From Sophora flavescens (lineage: Eukaryota; Streptophyta; Magnoliopsida; Fabales; Fabaceae), in the NCBI GenBank assembly GCA_030762895.1, contig CM061069.1, positions 100,705,923 to 100,769,922 of the forward strand: a DNA stretch of 64,000 nt. The letters run 5' to 3'. The notes under the pieces were generated by a model. That model did no database searches and was not told the DNA's origin. It worked only from the letters and a program-made list of their open reading frames with translations. The position numbers were made by a program, and so were the translations under genes. Shown here piece by piece: positions 11,018 to 23,357 of the stretch (positions are counted from its first letter, which is position 1; each line of letters starts with the position of its first letter).

Positions 11018-12149
11018 TCACTTAAGGAGGATTCTGTGGTGCTGCCATCGGTTGTTGTTGGGATGAGTTCCCATACCGCAAATTAGGATGATTCCTCCAA
11101 TTGGGATGGTACCTATTTGTGGAGAGGTCTGGAATGCTGTACCGATTCTGACTGTTTCCTTGATTATAGGAATGAACTGCATAAGCCTGAGACAGAACAG
11201 TGACGAACTCTTCCTTCGGAATGGGGCATGCATCATAGGGTGCTCAGAAGAGTTGCACATGCTACACAACCTTGAAGGCTGAACCCTATCAATTGCCAAT
11301 TGCCAATTGCCTTACAAAAGAAGTTAGCTCATCCATTCTATTCTCAAGGGCCTGGTTGGACGAAGAGCTATGGACCTCATGCACACCTCTTGTCTCAACA
11401 GAATTTCTTCTGGTAGTAAACTGCTGGGAATTCAGTGACATATTTTCAGTGAGTTGCTTGGCAAGAATGGGGGTCTTATCAACAAGTGCTCCCCCACTAG
11501 CAGCATCCAAAATATTCCTATCCATCGGCAGTAACCCTTCATAAAAATACTGGATAAGAAGCTGTTCCGAAATCTGATGCTGGGGGCAACTGGATACCAA
11601 ATGCTTGAATCTTTCCCAATATTCAGCTAACGACTCATTCCCTTGGCTGATGCCACATATTTCCTTCCTTATTGACGCAGCTCTGGAAGCAGGAAAATAT
11701 CTTTCTAAGAAAACCCTCTTCAAATCATTCCAGGTGGTGATAGAGTTTGGCTCAAGATATAACAGCCAATCCTTTGCAACTCCCTGGAGTGAGAACGGAA
11801 AAGCTTTCAGCTTGATGCTATCCTCAGTTACTCCCTTTGATCTCGAGGTTGTGGAGCAGACAACCTGGAATTCCTTCAAGTGCTTGTGTGGATCCTCACC
11901 TACAAGACCATTAAACTTTGGCAACAAGTGAATGAAACCAGATTTTAATTCAAAAGGAGTATCAGCACCAGGATATGCAATACACAAGCCATTGTAATTT
12001 ACATCAGGGGCAGCAAGCTGTCTTAATGTCCTTTGGTCACCCATATTTTCAAAAACAGTTTTAGAATTAGAATGACCACTAGTGCTAGCCCGAATTTCTC
12101 TACGGCGTGTGTGCAGTATTCTTTCAATTTCAGGATCAAAATCACACAA
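11018..12149 (-). pseudogene. Athila gag (capsid and zinc knuckle)
   Basis: 12149-11289 is open for 286 codons and contains the retrotransposon gag domain, with segments LKAFPFSLQGVAKDWLLYL, WNDLKRVFLERYFPASR and ISQGNESLAEYWERFKHLV. This domain assembles the virus-like particle. Downstream, CSMCNSSEHP followed in a shifted frame by DACP forms a CCHC zinc knuckle, so a single-base frameshift lies inside or next to the knuckle (about 11230). The start at 12149 is uncertain because the frame is open some way upstream. Confidence 0.88.
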
Positions 12150-12246
12150 TTCAGGGCAATTAGATCTAGTAGCCAGACCGATTCAAAACAAAAACGAAAA
12201 TAAAAGAAAGAAAGAAAAATAAAATGTGAAGAATAACAAACAAGAG

Positions 12247-12264
12247 TCCTCGGCAACGGCGCCA
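12247..12264 (-). other. Athila primer binding site (tRNA-Asp)
   Basis: The minus strand reads TGGCGCCGTTGCCGAGGA, complementary to the 3' end of plant tRNA-Asp(GTC) with one mismatch. It lies 6 bp inside the 5' LTR end at 12271, the right place to prime minus-strand cDNA. Confidence 0.92.
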
Positions 12265-12270
12265 ATTTTT

Positions 12271-13578
12271 TGGTCGCCAAAAAGAACGAGCGGTTTTTAA
12301 AACTGTAGTTTAGGGCGACAACTCGGATGTCGTCTCACAAGGACTCTTGAAGTGTTATTTATCACAAAAATCAGTTTTGGGGGGGGGTTGGATTGGAATG
12401 CAAATAAGAAACGAAGCAAAACAAAGCAATGAAAACAGAGCAAGTTGAAAGGATTATCAAATAGCTAAAGACGATTAATCTACTGTTCTTGATTCACAAC
12501 TATCATCGGTTCATGTAATCCCAAGCCCTAAGCAGATTCTAATCCCCTTCCAGTTGTAGCAACAATTAACAACGAAATCGCTACTACGGATATATGTTCC
12601 TATTCCTGAATTAACAAACGGGGTTAAGCCCTCATGAACTAACGAACATGAACGAACACACGCGAATTAACAAACGCGATTAAGTATAGGAACATAACAT
12701 CACCGAAATGAATCAACACAACACTATACACTCCTGAAGTAACAAACATAAATGTATAACATGGCATTGAAAAGGGAAAAGCATACGAAACAGGGATTAC
12801 AAAACCTCAAGTATGGTGGAAATCAATTACAGTAGACTAATCTAGAAAATTAGTTCTCCATAAAGAAAACGAAACACACAAAAAAATGTAAAAACTATGG
12901 AGAAGCAAAAAGTTCTTCCTAATCTGCCCAGACAGCTATTTATAACATTCAGGAATTTCGCCCTCTCGCGAGGCGAACACGCTCTCGCGAGACGAATATT
13001 GTGAAGAGTCAGCAACCTTTGGCATTCTCGCGAGGCGAAGAATATCTCGTGGGGCGATAGAACTGAGGAGTCTGCTTATTACGCCCGTTATGAACATCAG
13101 GGACCAACCGTGATGCTTTCTGACTTCCAGGCTCGCGAGGCGAGTTATTGTTCGTGAGGCGAGACTCTTCAACTTCAAAAACTGCCACAATCGTGACCTT
13201 CAACACGGGTAAGCCGTGATGGTCTCTGACTTTCTGGGTTGGATGACTCGCGGGGCGAACCAGAGAAGATGGCATTTCTTACTGTTCTGCTTGCTTTCAG
13301 GGTCGCGAGGCGAGAATAGCTCTCGCGAGGCGAATACCTCCAGGATGAAATTCCCCTTTATTTCTTCATTCCCTTGACTTCTAACTTAACCTGAAAACAA
13401 TGGAATAGCCAAAAGTGGTTTATTTGACTCAAAACTGGCTGAATTAACCTAAAACTACTTTAGAGACTTGAAACCTTGCTTGAGGACAATCTAATCTAAT
13501 TTGGGTGAAAATATGATATAATTTGCACAAAACCCTGGTCATACTAGCCATAAAACTAGATAAGCCAGAGGCTTATCA
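12271..13578 (-). repeat. Athila 5' LTR (1308 bp)
   Basis: It starts TGATAAGCC at 13578 and ends ...GCGACCA at 12271 on the minus strand. It carries nine of the paired CpG boxes seen in the 3' LTR; one box of the fourth pair is missing through a deletion of about 22 bp at about 13254, which removes one repeat unit and its spacer, as expected for slippage between repeats. Confidence 0.95.
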
Positions 13579-13583
13579 AGCAC

Positions 13584-15180
13584 TCCCTTTTATTGCTTTT
13601 TGGGTGACATAGACAATGTCATATTCTGATAGCAGGACTTGCCAGCGAGCAATTCTTCCAGTCAGAGCAGGCTTATCAAAGATATACTTGATCGGATCCA
13701 TTTTGGACACCAACCAGGTAGTGTAACACAACATGTAATGCCTCAAACGGCGAGCCGCCCAAGCCAAGGCACAACAAGTGCGTTCTAGCAGTGAGTAGTT
13801 GGCTTCGCAACTGGCGAATTTCTTACTTAGATAATAGATGGCATGTTCCTTCCTTCCTGACTCATCGTGTTGCCCCAATACACAACCTATCGATTCATCT
13901 AGCATATTCAAATACATGATGAGAGGTCTTCCTGGCACTGGGGGAACCAAGACTGGAGGCTCTTGTAGGTATTGTTTGATCTTCTCAAAAGCTTTTTGAC
14001 AATCTTCATTCCATGTAACTGCCTGATTTTTGCGCAGTAATTTAAAGATTGGTTCACATGTCGCTGTTAATTGGGAGATGAACCTGGCAATGTAGTTCAA
14101 TCTTCCTAAAAACCCACGAACCTCTTTCTCTGTTAGAGGCGCTGGCATATCGATAATCGCACGAACTTTTTCAGGATCAACCTCTATTCCTCTTTGACTA
14201 ACTATGAAGCCCAGAAGCTTACCTGATTTCACCCCAAAAGTGCATTTAGCCGGATTCAGTCGGAGCTTAAACTTCCTTAGCCGCTCAAAAAGTTTTTGCA
14301 GATTATCAACATGCTCATTTTCGGATCTGGACTTGGTGATCATATCATCTACATAAACTTCTATTTCCTTGTGCATCATGTCATGGAATAAAGCCACCAT
14401 AGCCCGCTAGTACGTTGCCCCATCATTTTTCAAGCCAAAGGGCGTAACCTTGTAGCAAAAGGTCCCTTATAAAGTGACAAATGTAGTTTTCTCCATATCT
14501 CAGGTGCCATCTTGATCTGATTATATCCCGAGAAACCATCCATAAAAGAGAATAATGCATGTTGAGCAGTATTATCTACAAGAACATCAATGTGATGCAG
14601 AGGAAAGTCATCTTTCGGGCTAGCTCTATTCAGATCTCGATAGTCAACACACATTCGAACCTTTCCATCTTTCTTGGGAACAGGAACGACGTTAGCAACC
14701 CATTGAGGGTACATTACAACTTCTAGGAAACCTGCATCCAGTTGTTTCTTAACCTCCTCCTTGATTTTTAAAGACATTTCTGCTTTCATCCTTCGTAGCT
14801 TCTGCTTTACTGGAGGACACTCTGACTTTAATGGCAATTTGTGCTCTGCTACACTGGGGTCTAACCCTGGCATGTCTTGGTACGACCATGCAAAAACATC
14901 TTTATAATCCATCAACAACTTGATCAATCTACTTCGCTCCTTTTCTTTCAGGGAAAGGCCAATCTTGACCTCTTTTTTATCGTCTTTGGTTCCCAAATTG
15001 ATTAGTTCACTCGGCTCTTCATGGGGCCGAATTTCCCTGGCTTCTTGTTCTACCAATCTCAATAGTTTAGGGGGAACTTCCCCGTCATCATCAACTACCT
15101 CCTCAGCATGATCAACAGAATAGTCAAAATTGTATGATGAGTTACTAACACTGTCGTTTTCAAGAGAGTAACTTTTAGAT
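13584..15180 (-). pseudogene. Ogre reverse transcriptase and first RNase H (exon 2 of pol)
   Basis: Downstream of the intron acceptor the frame opens with an acidic stretch and continues to RT: DYKDVFAWSYQDMPGL, VVPVPKKDGKVRMCVDYRDLN, PKDDFPLHHIDVLVDN, FMDGFSGYNQIKMAPE. A frameshift near 14515 (apparent loss of two bases) and an in-frame TAG near 14410 follow, then EVYVDDMITKS, the catalytic YVDD core, and GFLGRLNYIARFISQLT. RNase H runs from LNMLDESIGCVLGQHD to the insertion point at 13583, where the Athila interrupts it; the rest is at 3392-3959. Confidence 0.9.
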
Positions 15181-15416
15181 CTGCATTTTGGTAATTATCA
15201 GGGAAAGATGAATGAATAAAGGTTAAAGACGAGAGACTGCATTTATTGGTGAGGAATGGTGAACAAAAACGAAAGTAAAAAAGAGAGATAACAACTCAAA
15301 GATACTGAATGCATGCATTTATTGATAAGTCATACTGAAACAGAAACAAGTAAGGCCATTACAACAAAATTCCTAAAGCCTTGGGTAGAGCTAAAGGATA
15401 AGCATTACATAATTAC
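15181..15416 (-). other. Predicted Ogre pol intron (236 bp)
   Basis: On the minus strand the donor is CAAA|GTAATT (GT at 15416-15415) and the acceptor is ATGCAG|ATCT (AG at 15182-15181). Joining the sides keeps one frame: the last two bases of the upstream codon (AA) plus the first base of exon 2 (A) make a Lys codon, followed by an open, acidic exon 2 with no stop up to RT. Ogre elements are known to carry an intron between protease and RT. The splice sites here are read by eye. Confidence 0.75.
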
Positions 15417-16650
15417 TTTGAAAAGGACTCTATGGTCCTGGGGAACTCAATGATCTCCCAATTGTTGAGCTCTGTATCCGGAGAGCATGGATACACCAGA
15501 TTGATACCATGATCGGCAGGATAATCATCTTCAATAGCTACTGCTTGGTCCAGGAATGCGAACCCTACGCTTCGGAAGCTCTGTCGAATGTCATAGATGG
15601 GAACCCTTTCAGCCTCGTATTCACGATTTTGCAGCCGAGCCAACCTCTTTCTTTTCTTCTCTTCTATAACCCTCATCTTGTCGGCCTTGGTGGGTTTGTA
15701 TCCCAACCCAAACCTGTCCTTGTTCTCAGTGAGCATGAGAATGTCAGCGACCCCTTAGCTGTTCTTCCCCAAGCCGCTTCCAGGTCGGTATCCTCCTTCG
15801 AGCATAACCTTGGCTATCATGATGGACGCTTTAGATGACCGAGGTTTCAAGAGTGGAGCACTATCCCCAACATAAGTGGCATTGGCAATTTCAAGTGACT
15901 GGAAGGCGGTCTCGAGAGCTTCCTCGGCAGCTTCAATATAAGGGGTTGTTGATGGCTTGCTTACTAACAGATCCTCCTCTCTAGAAACAATTATCAACTT
16001 ACGATCAACAATGAACTTCACCTTCTGGTGCAATGTGGAAGGTACAGCTCCAGACGAATGGATCCATGGTCGTCCTAGGAGACAACTGTAAGTTGGTGTG
16101 ATGTCCATTACTTGGAAGAGTACTTCAAAGGTGCAAGGGCCAATCTGAATGGGCAATTCGATTTCTCCCATGTCTTCCCTTCGGGTGCCATCGAAAGCTC
16201 TTTCAATCATTGTGCATGGCTTCATATGAGTTCCATCGAAAGGCAACTTTGCCAGTGTTGACTTTGGCATTAAATTCAAAGAAGAGCCATTATCAATGAG
16301 AACCCTAGCCATGACATGATCTCGACACTTCACTGAAATGTGCAACGCCTTGTTGTGCCCCATACCTTCAGCTGGTATTTCATCATCGGTGAAGGCGACA
16401 TAATTGTCAGCGACTATGTTACCTACAATGTTATCAAGCTTATCAATTGTGATGTCATGGGAGACATGAGCTTGATTTAGCACCTTCATCAGTACTCTCC
16501 TATGTGGCTCAGATTTCATCAATAGAGACAAAAGAGATATCCGAGTTGGAGTTCGATTTAACTGATCCACAAACCTATATTCACTTTGCTTGATGAACTT
16601 CAAGAATTCACCTACTTCTTCATCAGATACCTCCTTTTTATTTTCACACC
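15417..16650 (-). pseudogene. Ogre aspartic protease and G-patch-like region (end of pol exon 1)
   Basis: 16603-15755 is open for 282 codons and begins FIKQSEYRFVDQLNRTPTRI. The protease core is HISVKCRDHVMARVLIDNGS, with the catalytic Asp in LIDNGS, then LNLMPKSTL and SCLLGRPWIHSSGAVPSTLHQ. The C-terminal part has MLEGGYRPGSGLG and, after an in-frame TAA at 15757-15755, a second glycine motif DRFGLGYKPTKADK. Paired glycine motifs of this kind resemble a G-patch, an RNA-binding motif seen in Tat/Ogre proteases. A short coding end leads to the splice donor at 15416. Confidence 0.88.
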
Positions 16651-19190
16651 CGTTTGCTTCCTTGTCATCTCTTTCCCTTTGTGATCCTTTCCTTCCTTTT
16701 CTATTTCCACCATTCGCAATACATCTGGAGTGTAAATGCGACCACTCCTAGTCATTCCACCAATTCCAGAAATGTTGGTAACCACAGTAGTCCTGTCGAA
16801 ATGATTGGGTTGAACCTACATCTCATATTTCCATGGTACCGCTTTGGTGTCATTGTAAGGCAAAAGACTTGGAACTCGGATGACGATTGGTGCTGGCCCA
16901 CTTGGAACCGGCAAAGGTTTCTTCTCAGTATAGTATATCACTACTGGTTTCGGAGTAACTTGCTCAGGAACTGGTTGAGGATGAACCACAACAGTAAAAG
17001 GAGTTATCTTAATTAGGGTTGGGGAAATTGTAGATTCAGCAACCATATTAATGGCATACTCACTTGATTCACAACCAATTAAGATAAACTTCATATCTAT
17101 TAACTGTTGTACAACTTGCCGAAACTCCGAACAGTCTTCAATCGAATGCCCCATGTTCCCATCAAAGTCACACCTTATCTCTCCATCGAGAGCCTTTTCT
17201 TCCGTGAGCGGGATTTGGATCAATCCACATTTGCACAACTCTCTGAAAACAACTCTCATAGGAGTCTTAACATCGACCACTTTACTCTTGAGAGTATGTT
17301 CCAAGAAGCTCTCAATGGCATTGACTCCCGAACTCCCATGATTTGGCATAAGACCCTGTGCCACATTTGGAGCATCCTTCTGAAAGCTCAACCATTTGGC
17401 ATTAATCAGATCTTGCACCTTAAACTTCAAAGCTTTACAACTCTCGGTGGAATGACCTGTGGCCCCATCGTGATATTCATATTGAGCATTTGGGTCATAC
17501 CACTTTGGATAAGGAGGGTTTATTGGTCTTGTCGGGATAGGAGTTAGCACAGATTTGCTCACGAGTTGGCGGAATAGTTCAGTGTAGGTCATGGGTATCG
17601 GGTCAAAACGCACTGGCTTTCTTTCCGAGCTATACGGTGGTCTTGTTTGGCCGGTGTTTGGGTTTGGATTTAGGGGCTGAACGATTTGAGGTGGCATGGT
17701 AGGGTGTGTTTGAGGCTGAGAAGGGTATGATGGTCGGTAAGGAGCCATCTGTTGAGGGTTTGGAAATTGCGAGGTGGCAACGATGTATGGCTGGTTGACT
17801 TGGTGATATGGAGGTGGTTGGTAATATGGGGCGTATTGGGCTTGGAAGGCGGGTGTTTGGTTCGGTCTCCATTGGTTCAGTTTCTTCTGTTCAAAGGTTA
17901 CTGCATGTGCTTCTCCCTATTTCTTTTTCACAAACGGGGTTTTCTTTGGGTCGTTCCCTACTGAAGTCTCGGTGATCTTGCCATTCCTCATTCCACTTTC
18001 AATTCTCTCGCCGATGATGACCATGTCAGAAAAATTTGATGACACACTCCCAATCATCCTATCATAGAAGGGCGACTGGAGTGTATCGATGAACATTGCT
18101 ACGATTTCTTTCTCGGCTAAGGGAGTGTCCACCTGAGCAGCCAGTTTCCTCCATCGTTGTTCATACTCTTTGAAAGTCTCTACGTCCCTTTTTGACATAT
18201 TTTGGAGTTGCATCCTATCGGGAGCCATGTCAATATTATACTTATACTGCTTCAGGAATGCATCTGCTAGATCTTTGAAGGATCGGATGTGTGCCCGCTC
18301 GAGATGCGTATACCAATTTGAAGCTGCCCCAGTTAAACTGTCTTGGAAGAAGTGAATCAAGAGTTTATCATCTTGGGCATATGACTCCATCTTCCTAACA
18401 TACATGGTCAAATGGTTTTTGGGACAAGTGATTCCCCGATATTTGTCGAAATCGGGCACCTTAAATTTCGGCGGAATTACAACATTTGGCACCAGACAAA
18501 GTTCTGAGGCATCCCGAAGACCATAACTATTTACCCCTTCAATGGCCCGCAATCTTTCCTCTAGTACTTCCAGCTTTTCTTTAGATTGGGAATTCCCTCC
18601 CGACTGATTCACCGAAGTTTCTCCGTACATATTATGGGGAAATGAATATGGCATGGAGGAGGAATCGAAGTTTGGCATCATTTGAGCCCCCCGGGGTCCA
18701 TAATGTAGGGTGTATTGTGGGGGCCTTGGATTGACAGAAGGTGTCACTCTCGGGGTGTGACCATCTGTAGGGGTGTTACCATCTGTAGTGTTGACAGTTT
18801 GTGTTTGCGGTGTTTCAACAACATTGGTGGGGATTTGTGTCTGAGTGATGTGTTCGGAGTTCTGAATGCCATCTTGTGGACTGGGGGCTGTTGGTGGTAC
18901 AAATCCACGAGGCAAACTGTATGGGGGATTGTTCGGGTCAAATGAAAAATGAGTTTGGTTGAGAGGCATCATGGCCCCTGGTTGGTTGAAGCCTTGAATA
19001 GGAATCGAGAAAACCGGCGGGATGAGAGGTGTGGTGGCTGGCTGTCCTTCGTTCGAGGCCTGGAGGGTTTCTCTCCTGTGTTCTTATCCTTCTGCATTTC
19101 TTGCAGGATCTCCATCATCTTAGTCATCTGATCCTTGATTTGACTGACTTCATCCCTGATCTCTTGAACTTCTTCTAGTTCATCCGCCAT
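16651..19190 (-). pseudogene. Ogre gag (decayed)
   Basis: The start is best placed at 19190 (MADELEEVQEIRDEVSQIKD, a predicted coiled coil). After a frameshift near 18980 the main body runs 18972-17917 with the capsid-like segments LTMYVRKMESYAQDDKLLIH, SNWYTHLERAHIRSFKDLA and EYEQRWRKLAAQV. An in-frame TAG at about 17917 is followed by a Pro/Gln-rich linker and 17748-16816, which has two zinc-binding-like repeats (YEYHDGATGHSTESC and RCDFDGNMGHSIEDC). Another TAG at 16816 precedes VTNISGIGGMTRSGRIY. A frameshift near 16620 leads into the protease. Confidence 0.88.
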
Positions 19191-19748
19191 GGCTCTTGCC
19201 TGTGATCGAGTGCGATAAGGGTGTCTCGGAGCAATTGTTCAGAAGAGTCACACTGTTTTAATCAGAAAAAAGGTAAGAACATTGCAAAAAAAATAAAAAG
19301 CTTTAGTGAAAACCACCTATGGAGTTATTATTTATTATTTTATTTTATTTTTCTCTTCTTTAGTTAACACCTTGTGACTGGCAAGAGATGGTCCCTCCAT
19401 CCCACACAGAGAGCATTGTGCTCATAAGATGAAATGGAGTTGACAACAAATCTAGGGGAAGAACATCTTTCCACAATAGATGTTGTCTTAAACACACTAG
19501 CAATGCGAATTTTGAATTGAGACATCCCGACCTACCCTTTGCGCAGAAGGAAGAATCCTATAAGACAAAGATGTAGTTGACAACATACTAAAGGGAGACC
19601 ATGCTCCACGATAGGTGTCGTCGCAAGTCAAGTGTAAGAGTTGGAGTGCGAAGGAATCATAGAGGCAAGAACAGATTTCATTAGAAGCAACACATAGATT
19701 GGGATTACATCATTGTCAAATCATAATTTTCAACATTGTTACAACATT
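19191..19748 (-). other. Spacer between Ogre ORF1 and gag
   Basis: I see no reading frame and no recognised motif; an AT-rich stretch lies at 19315-19365. Its position corresponds to the untranslated gap between ORF1 and gag in Ogre elements. Confidence 0.6.
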
Positions 19749-21748
19749 TCATCCTAAAGTCAACAGCTTCGGTCTCTTTCTTTTTAGCCCTCGAGCAAAC
19801 CCTCCACACATTTGCATAAAATCATCCATTTCAGACGGGAGACGAAGCATAGGGTCCCCACAGATTTGTTGTTCTGCCTTCTCAAAGCTTTGGACAAAAT
19901 TCTGAACGCAATGACTTAGCTCCAAACTCATGCTCACATATCTTTTTTTCCATATGTCAATATCTATCCCTCGCTCTCGTGCTTCTTCTCTCCACCATTT
20001 CAAGGCATTCATTGCCTGAACCAATTGATCATGATAATGTTTTACCGAGGTCCACCCAAATCGGACACCTTGATTTTGACCATTAGGATATTTAGTTCTT
20101 TGACTTTTTGTACCAATTCATTAGTCATCCTACTTTGTGCACAAATTTGCTTCTGTAAGTTGTTATTGGCTCCCCTTTGTCGATCAACCTCCGCCTCCAA
20201 TGACTTTCTCATACCTTCTTGCTGGATGACTTCTTCTTCTAACTGACGCTTTTCTTTTCTTAGCCGATGCCTCTACGTTGTCAAGGACAATACTTTGCCT
20301 TCAGGATTCTGGACCTTAGCCATGATGCTTGGTGAGACATTGTCTGTATTCATCTGGACTCTTGAGGTTGTGGAGATATCTGCACACAAATCTTTTAAGT
20401 GTTCATTTTCCTTTGCTAACTTCTCACAACGCTTCTGTCCAATGGCTATTTTTAACTCGACATCTTGCTTTTGTTGTTCCATTTCCTTCATTTGTGCTTC
20501 TAGAACTTTCAGTTGTTCCATCATTTGAGTTACCAAAGGGGAGTGATCTTTATCTTTCATGCTTTCTGCCGGAAATTTGACGGGACCTTTCCTTGATTTT
20601 CTCCATGCTTCATATTCTGAGACAATGATTAGGATTGGCCGGCCCAATTGTGCTCTCCCTGTCATCTTCACATCTTTCCATTCATTTCTGACTGATTTTG
20701 CCAACAACTTGGTATTCTCTCCATCCTCGTACCGGAAACAGCATCCGCCGAGTTGTTCCTTTCTTGGCACGGTTTGCGTCCAACAAAGCTGTCGTAAGAC
20801 TATGGCGGGTGTGTAGGATATGCACCCTTTTGGACCCATCAAAGGAACATTGGGATAGTCACCACAACTATAAATGATATCTTGCCCCTGCTGACCTTCG
20901 TACCATGGGCATACCCACCTAAAAGAGTCCTTTTCCACTTTGTCAAACTCGCTCTTCCATTCCTCTTCATTTAGCTGTCTTATAGGGATGTTATGGAAGC
21001 CTCTTAGTGGATCTGGATGATGGGTGATATAACCTTTTCCATACATGTGAGTCATGGCCCACACATAGAGTAATTGTACACAACATCGGAGCTTCCCCTT
21101 TGGATTCTGCTGGCAAAATTCTAGAGTCAAAAGCGTTTCAGCTAACATTACCGGCACGGGGTTTTTCTTTCTTTTTACTGTGAAGAATACATCCATTACC
21201 GCTTGATCTATCATGTCTAGCGCTGATGGAAATAGAACCAGCCCATATATTGTTAGCGCCAATACCCTCTCAAAGGTTTCCCAATCTTGCCGATCCATTA
21301 GTTTCTTTAAATGATTTTCAAGAAGAGTTCGGGTTAATCCTCGCGAGTCTGAGTGCCCGGTCAGCTTCAAATCATTTTCAGGAAGCCCTAGTAACCCTGC
21401 TATGCTTGTAGTGGTCAAGTATTGCCCCAAGTGAAAGTATACGACAGGGTTTTTCTGCATTGGCAACCTTAACAGGCAAGCATATTCTTCAATGGTGGGA
21501 GTAATGTCCATGTTTTGTAATTCAAAACATATGAGGTGGGGGTTCCAATACTGACACAAAGAAATCAAAGCAGCAGTCTCAACCGGTATGAAAATTAGGT
21601 CCAAGATCCCTCCATACTTCTTGGCGAAGCTTCTTCGACGTTCTTGAGGCAAAGATTGGCTTAGATCTTTCAGATTCTCTAACGAGTTCATTATCACCCT
21701 GGAGCTCTTGGTGGTGGGAGCATTTCTAGTGTGTCTGAATTTTTCCAT
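19749..21748 (-). pseudogene. Ogre ORF1 (extra gene upstream of gag)
   Basis: 21748-20273 is open for 491 codons. The N-terminal 300 residues contain ILDLIFIPVETAALISLCQ, then HLICFELQNMDITPTIEEYA and ALTIYGLVLFPSALDMIDQ, resembling the plant-mobile-domain-like proteins that Ogre ORF1 encodes. The C-terminal 100 residues are charged and heptad-like (QMMEQLKVLEAQMKEMEQQ), a probable coiled coil that continues past an in-frame TAG at about 20273. A frameshift near 20040 leads to 20024-19749, ending LKRKRPKLLTLG. The function of ORF1 is unknown in the family. Confidence 0.85.
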
Positions 21749-22640
21749 CTCTTGTAATCAAAGGTGTTATCTCAAACCAAATTATCTGTGGAGGGAAATT
21801 TTACTTTGTTAATAACATTTGGAATGCAATTTTACTTATGCATGAGAGTGTAACAAAATGCATGAATGACATATTAACAATGCATGACTTAAAGTACTAC
21901 ATGCACGAGCATACAATGAATAATAATGAGTGTAACGATATGTATGAATGAATGGCATATGAAGGCGTTTGTGGAATGCGTGCATAAAATCATTATGATG
22001 CATGTGATTATTCATGTTGCAGAAAAAGGTAGAATGTGCTCCCTTTTGTCATACATGGGTCGTATCCTAAAGTTTGAACTTCTGAGGTCAAGACCCTAGT
22101 TTGGTAGGCTACTAATGGCATTTTAGGTGCATGACTTCCGGGACAGATCTAGACCCCTAAACATATGGTCCCCGGATTACCCTCATTTAAAAATGGGGAT
22201 CCGAATCCATGAACCTCACCACAGGGACCGAAAAGTCACAATATGGCAGTCCATGTTCTGGTAGCAATCCGATCGGGAGAGTCAATGTCTGTCAGGGACG
22301 CAAAAGCATCACAATAACATCACTGAAGCCCCTTCTAATCTTATGGCATTCCAAGACTCTGGTATAGAGCCCAAAAGTGTGTGAATATGTGATGGGTGAT
22401 GTGTGTGCTGGGAGCAAGCAAACCTGCACAAAACCTTAAAAAAAAAACTATCCCCAAACCTGCAAAAGAACAACCAACATTTAAAAGAGTTTTCTACCCT
22501 AGGGTTGCAAGAATATACAAAGACATTTATAAGAACAACTAAAACTACTTACGAAAATAAACAAAAAGGGTAAAATTAATACTTTTGAAGCTATTAAAAG
22601 AAATTGCACAAACAACTATGATAGGCCTGACTCTCGAAAC
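21749..22640 (-). other. Ogre 5' leader between PBS and ORF1
   Basis: About 890 bp without a coding signal. It would be the untranslated leader carrying packaging signals, but I recognise none. Confidence 0.6.
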
Positions 22641-22658
22641 TCCCTAGTTGAGTTGCCA
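22641..22658 (-). other. Ogre primer binding site (tRNA-Arg-like, degenerate)
   Basis: The minus strand reads TGGCAACTCAACTAGGGA. The complement of plant tRNA-Arg(ACG) 3' end would be TGGCGACTCCACTGGGGA, so 15 of 18 positions agree. It lies two bases inside the LTR end at 22661. Confidence 0.8.
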
Positions 22659-23357
22659 GCTGTCGCGACCGTCCCGTCCGGGAGCCGCGGAAAGAAGGTA
22701 AAATCAGAGGAGCCGCCACCAATATTCTTATTTGGGAAAACATTGGAAAAAACCATTTATTTTAAGGAAAACTGGTCTAAAAAAGAGAGAGATGAGCTCG
22801 GGAGCCGGTTACGAGTAGGGAAGGTGTTAGCACCCCACATCGTCCGTTTAAAAAAAACGGTACCTCAAGTTAATTGTGCAAAAACACTTTAATAGCCTTT
22901 TAAATATTTATTTTACCCCAAAAATTATTTAAAAGAAATAGTTATTCTTAATTTTTAATATTTTAAATTTTTATTAATTCTTATATTTTTAAATTTTATT
23001 GTTTATAAAAACTAAATGAGGTTGAATATGTCACATGAGTCCACAGGGTACCTTAGATCTAAATGTCTGGATATGACACCGTATCCATAGAACCTCCCTA
23101 AAAATAGAAAAGTTTAATTTTTAATTAATTATTTTAACATAAAAAAAGTGACACAAAAAAAAAAGAAAATTTAGTTTTGGCTTGACAAGATGATTTATCT
23201 TGCTCCTATGTATTCCCGGGTGCGATGGGAAACTCAAACCCACGTAGTTCTTTATAAAAGATTTGATTTGTTGATTTTAACATTTTGAAAATGATTTTTT
23301 TATTTTTCCTTTCTTGAAGAGATTTTTTTAAAAAAAAGAGGTTTTATTTTGAAATAA

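Larger units (their letters stand above)
3965..13578 (-). mobile_element. Athila-type Ty3/gypsy retrotransposon nested in Ogre pol
   Basis: Two highly similar LTRs (3965-5316 and 12271-13578) flank a minus-strand interior with a tRNA-Asp PBS, gag, protease, RT/RNase H and integrase. The host Ogre sequence is duplicated as AGCAC at 3960-3964 and 13579-13583, and the LTR ends are TG...CA. The Ogre frame resumes across the insertion. The element is 9614 bp. The order gag-PR-RT-RH-IN, the tRNA-Asp primer site and the long non-coding stretch after integrase fit Athila (Cyclops-like in legumes). LTR differences are few and mostly indels, so the insertion is young relative to the Ogre, yet its frames are broken. 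Confidence 0.95.

Noticed and set aside
13584..15180. Diversity-generating or bacterial-type reverse transcriptase
   Set aside because: The RT sits between LTRs with gag and integrase and has the Ty3/gypsy motif order.
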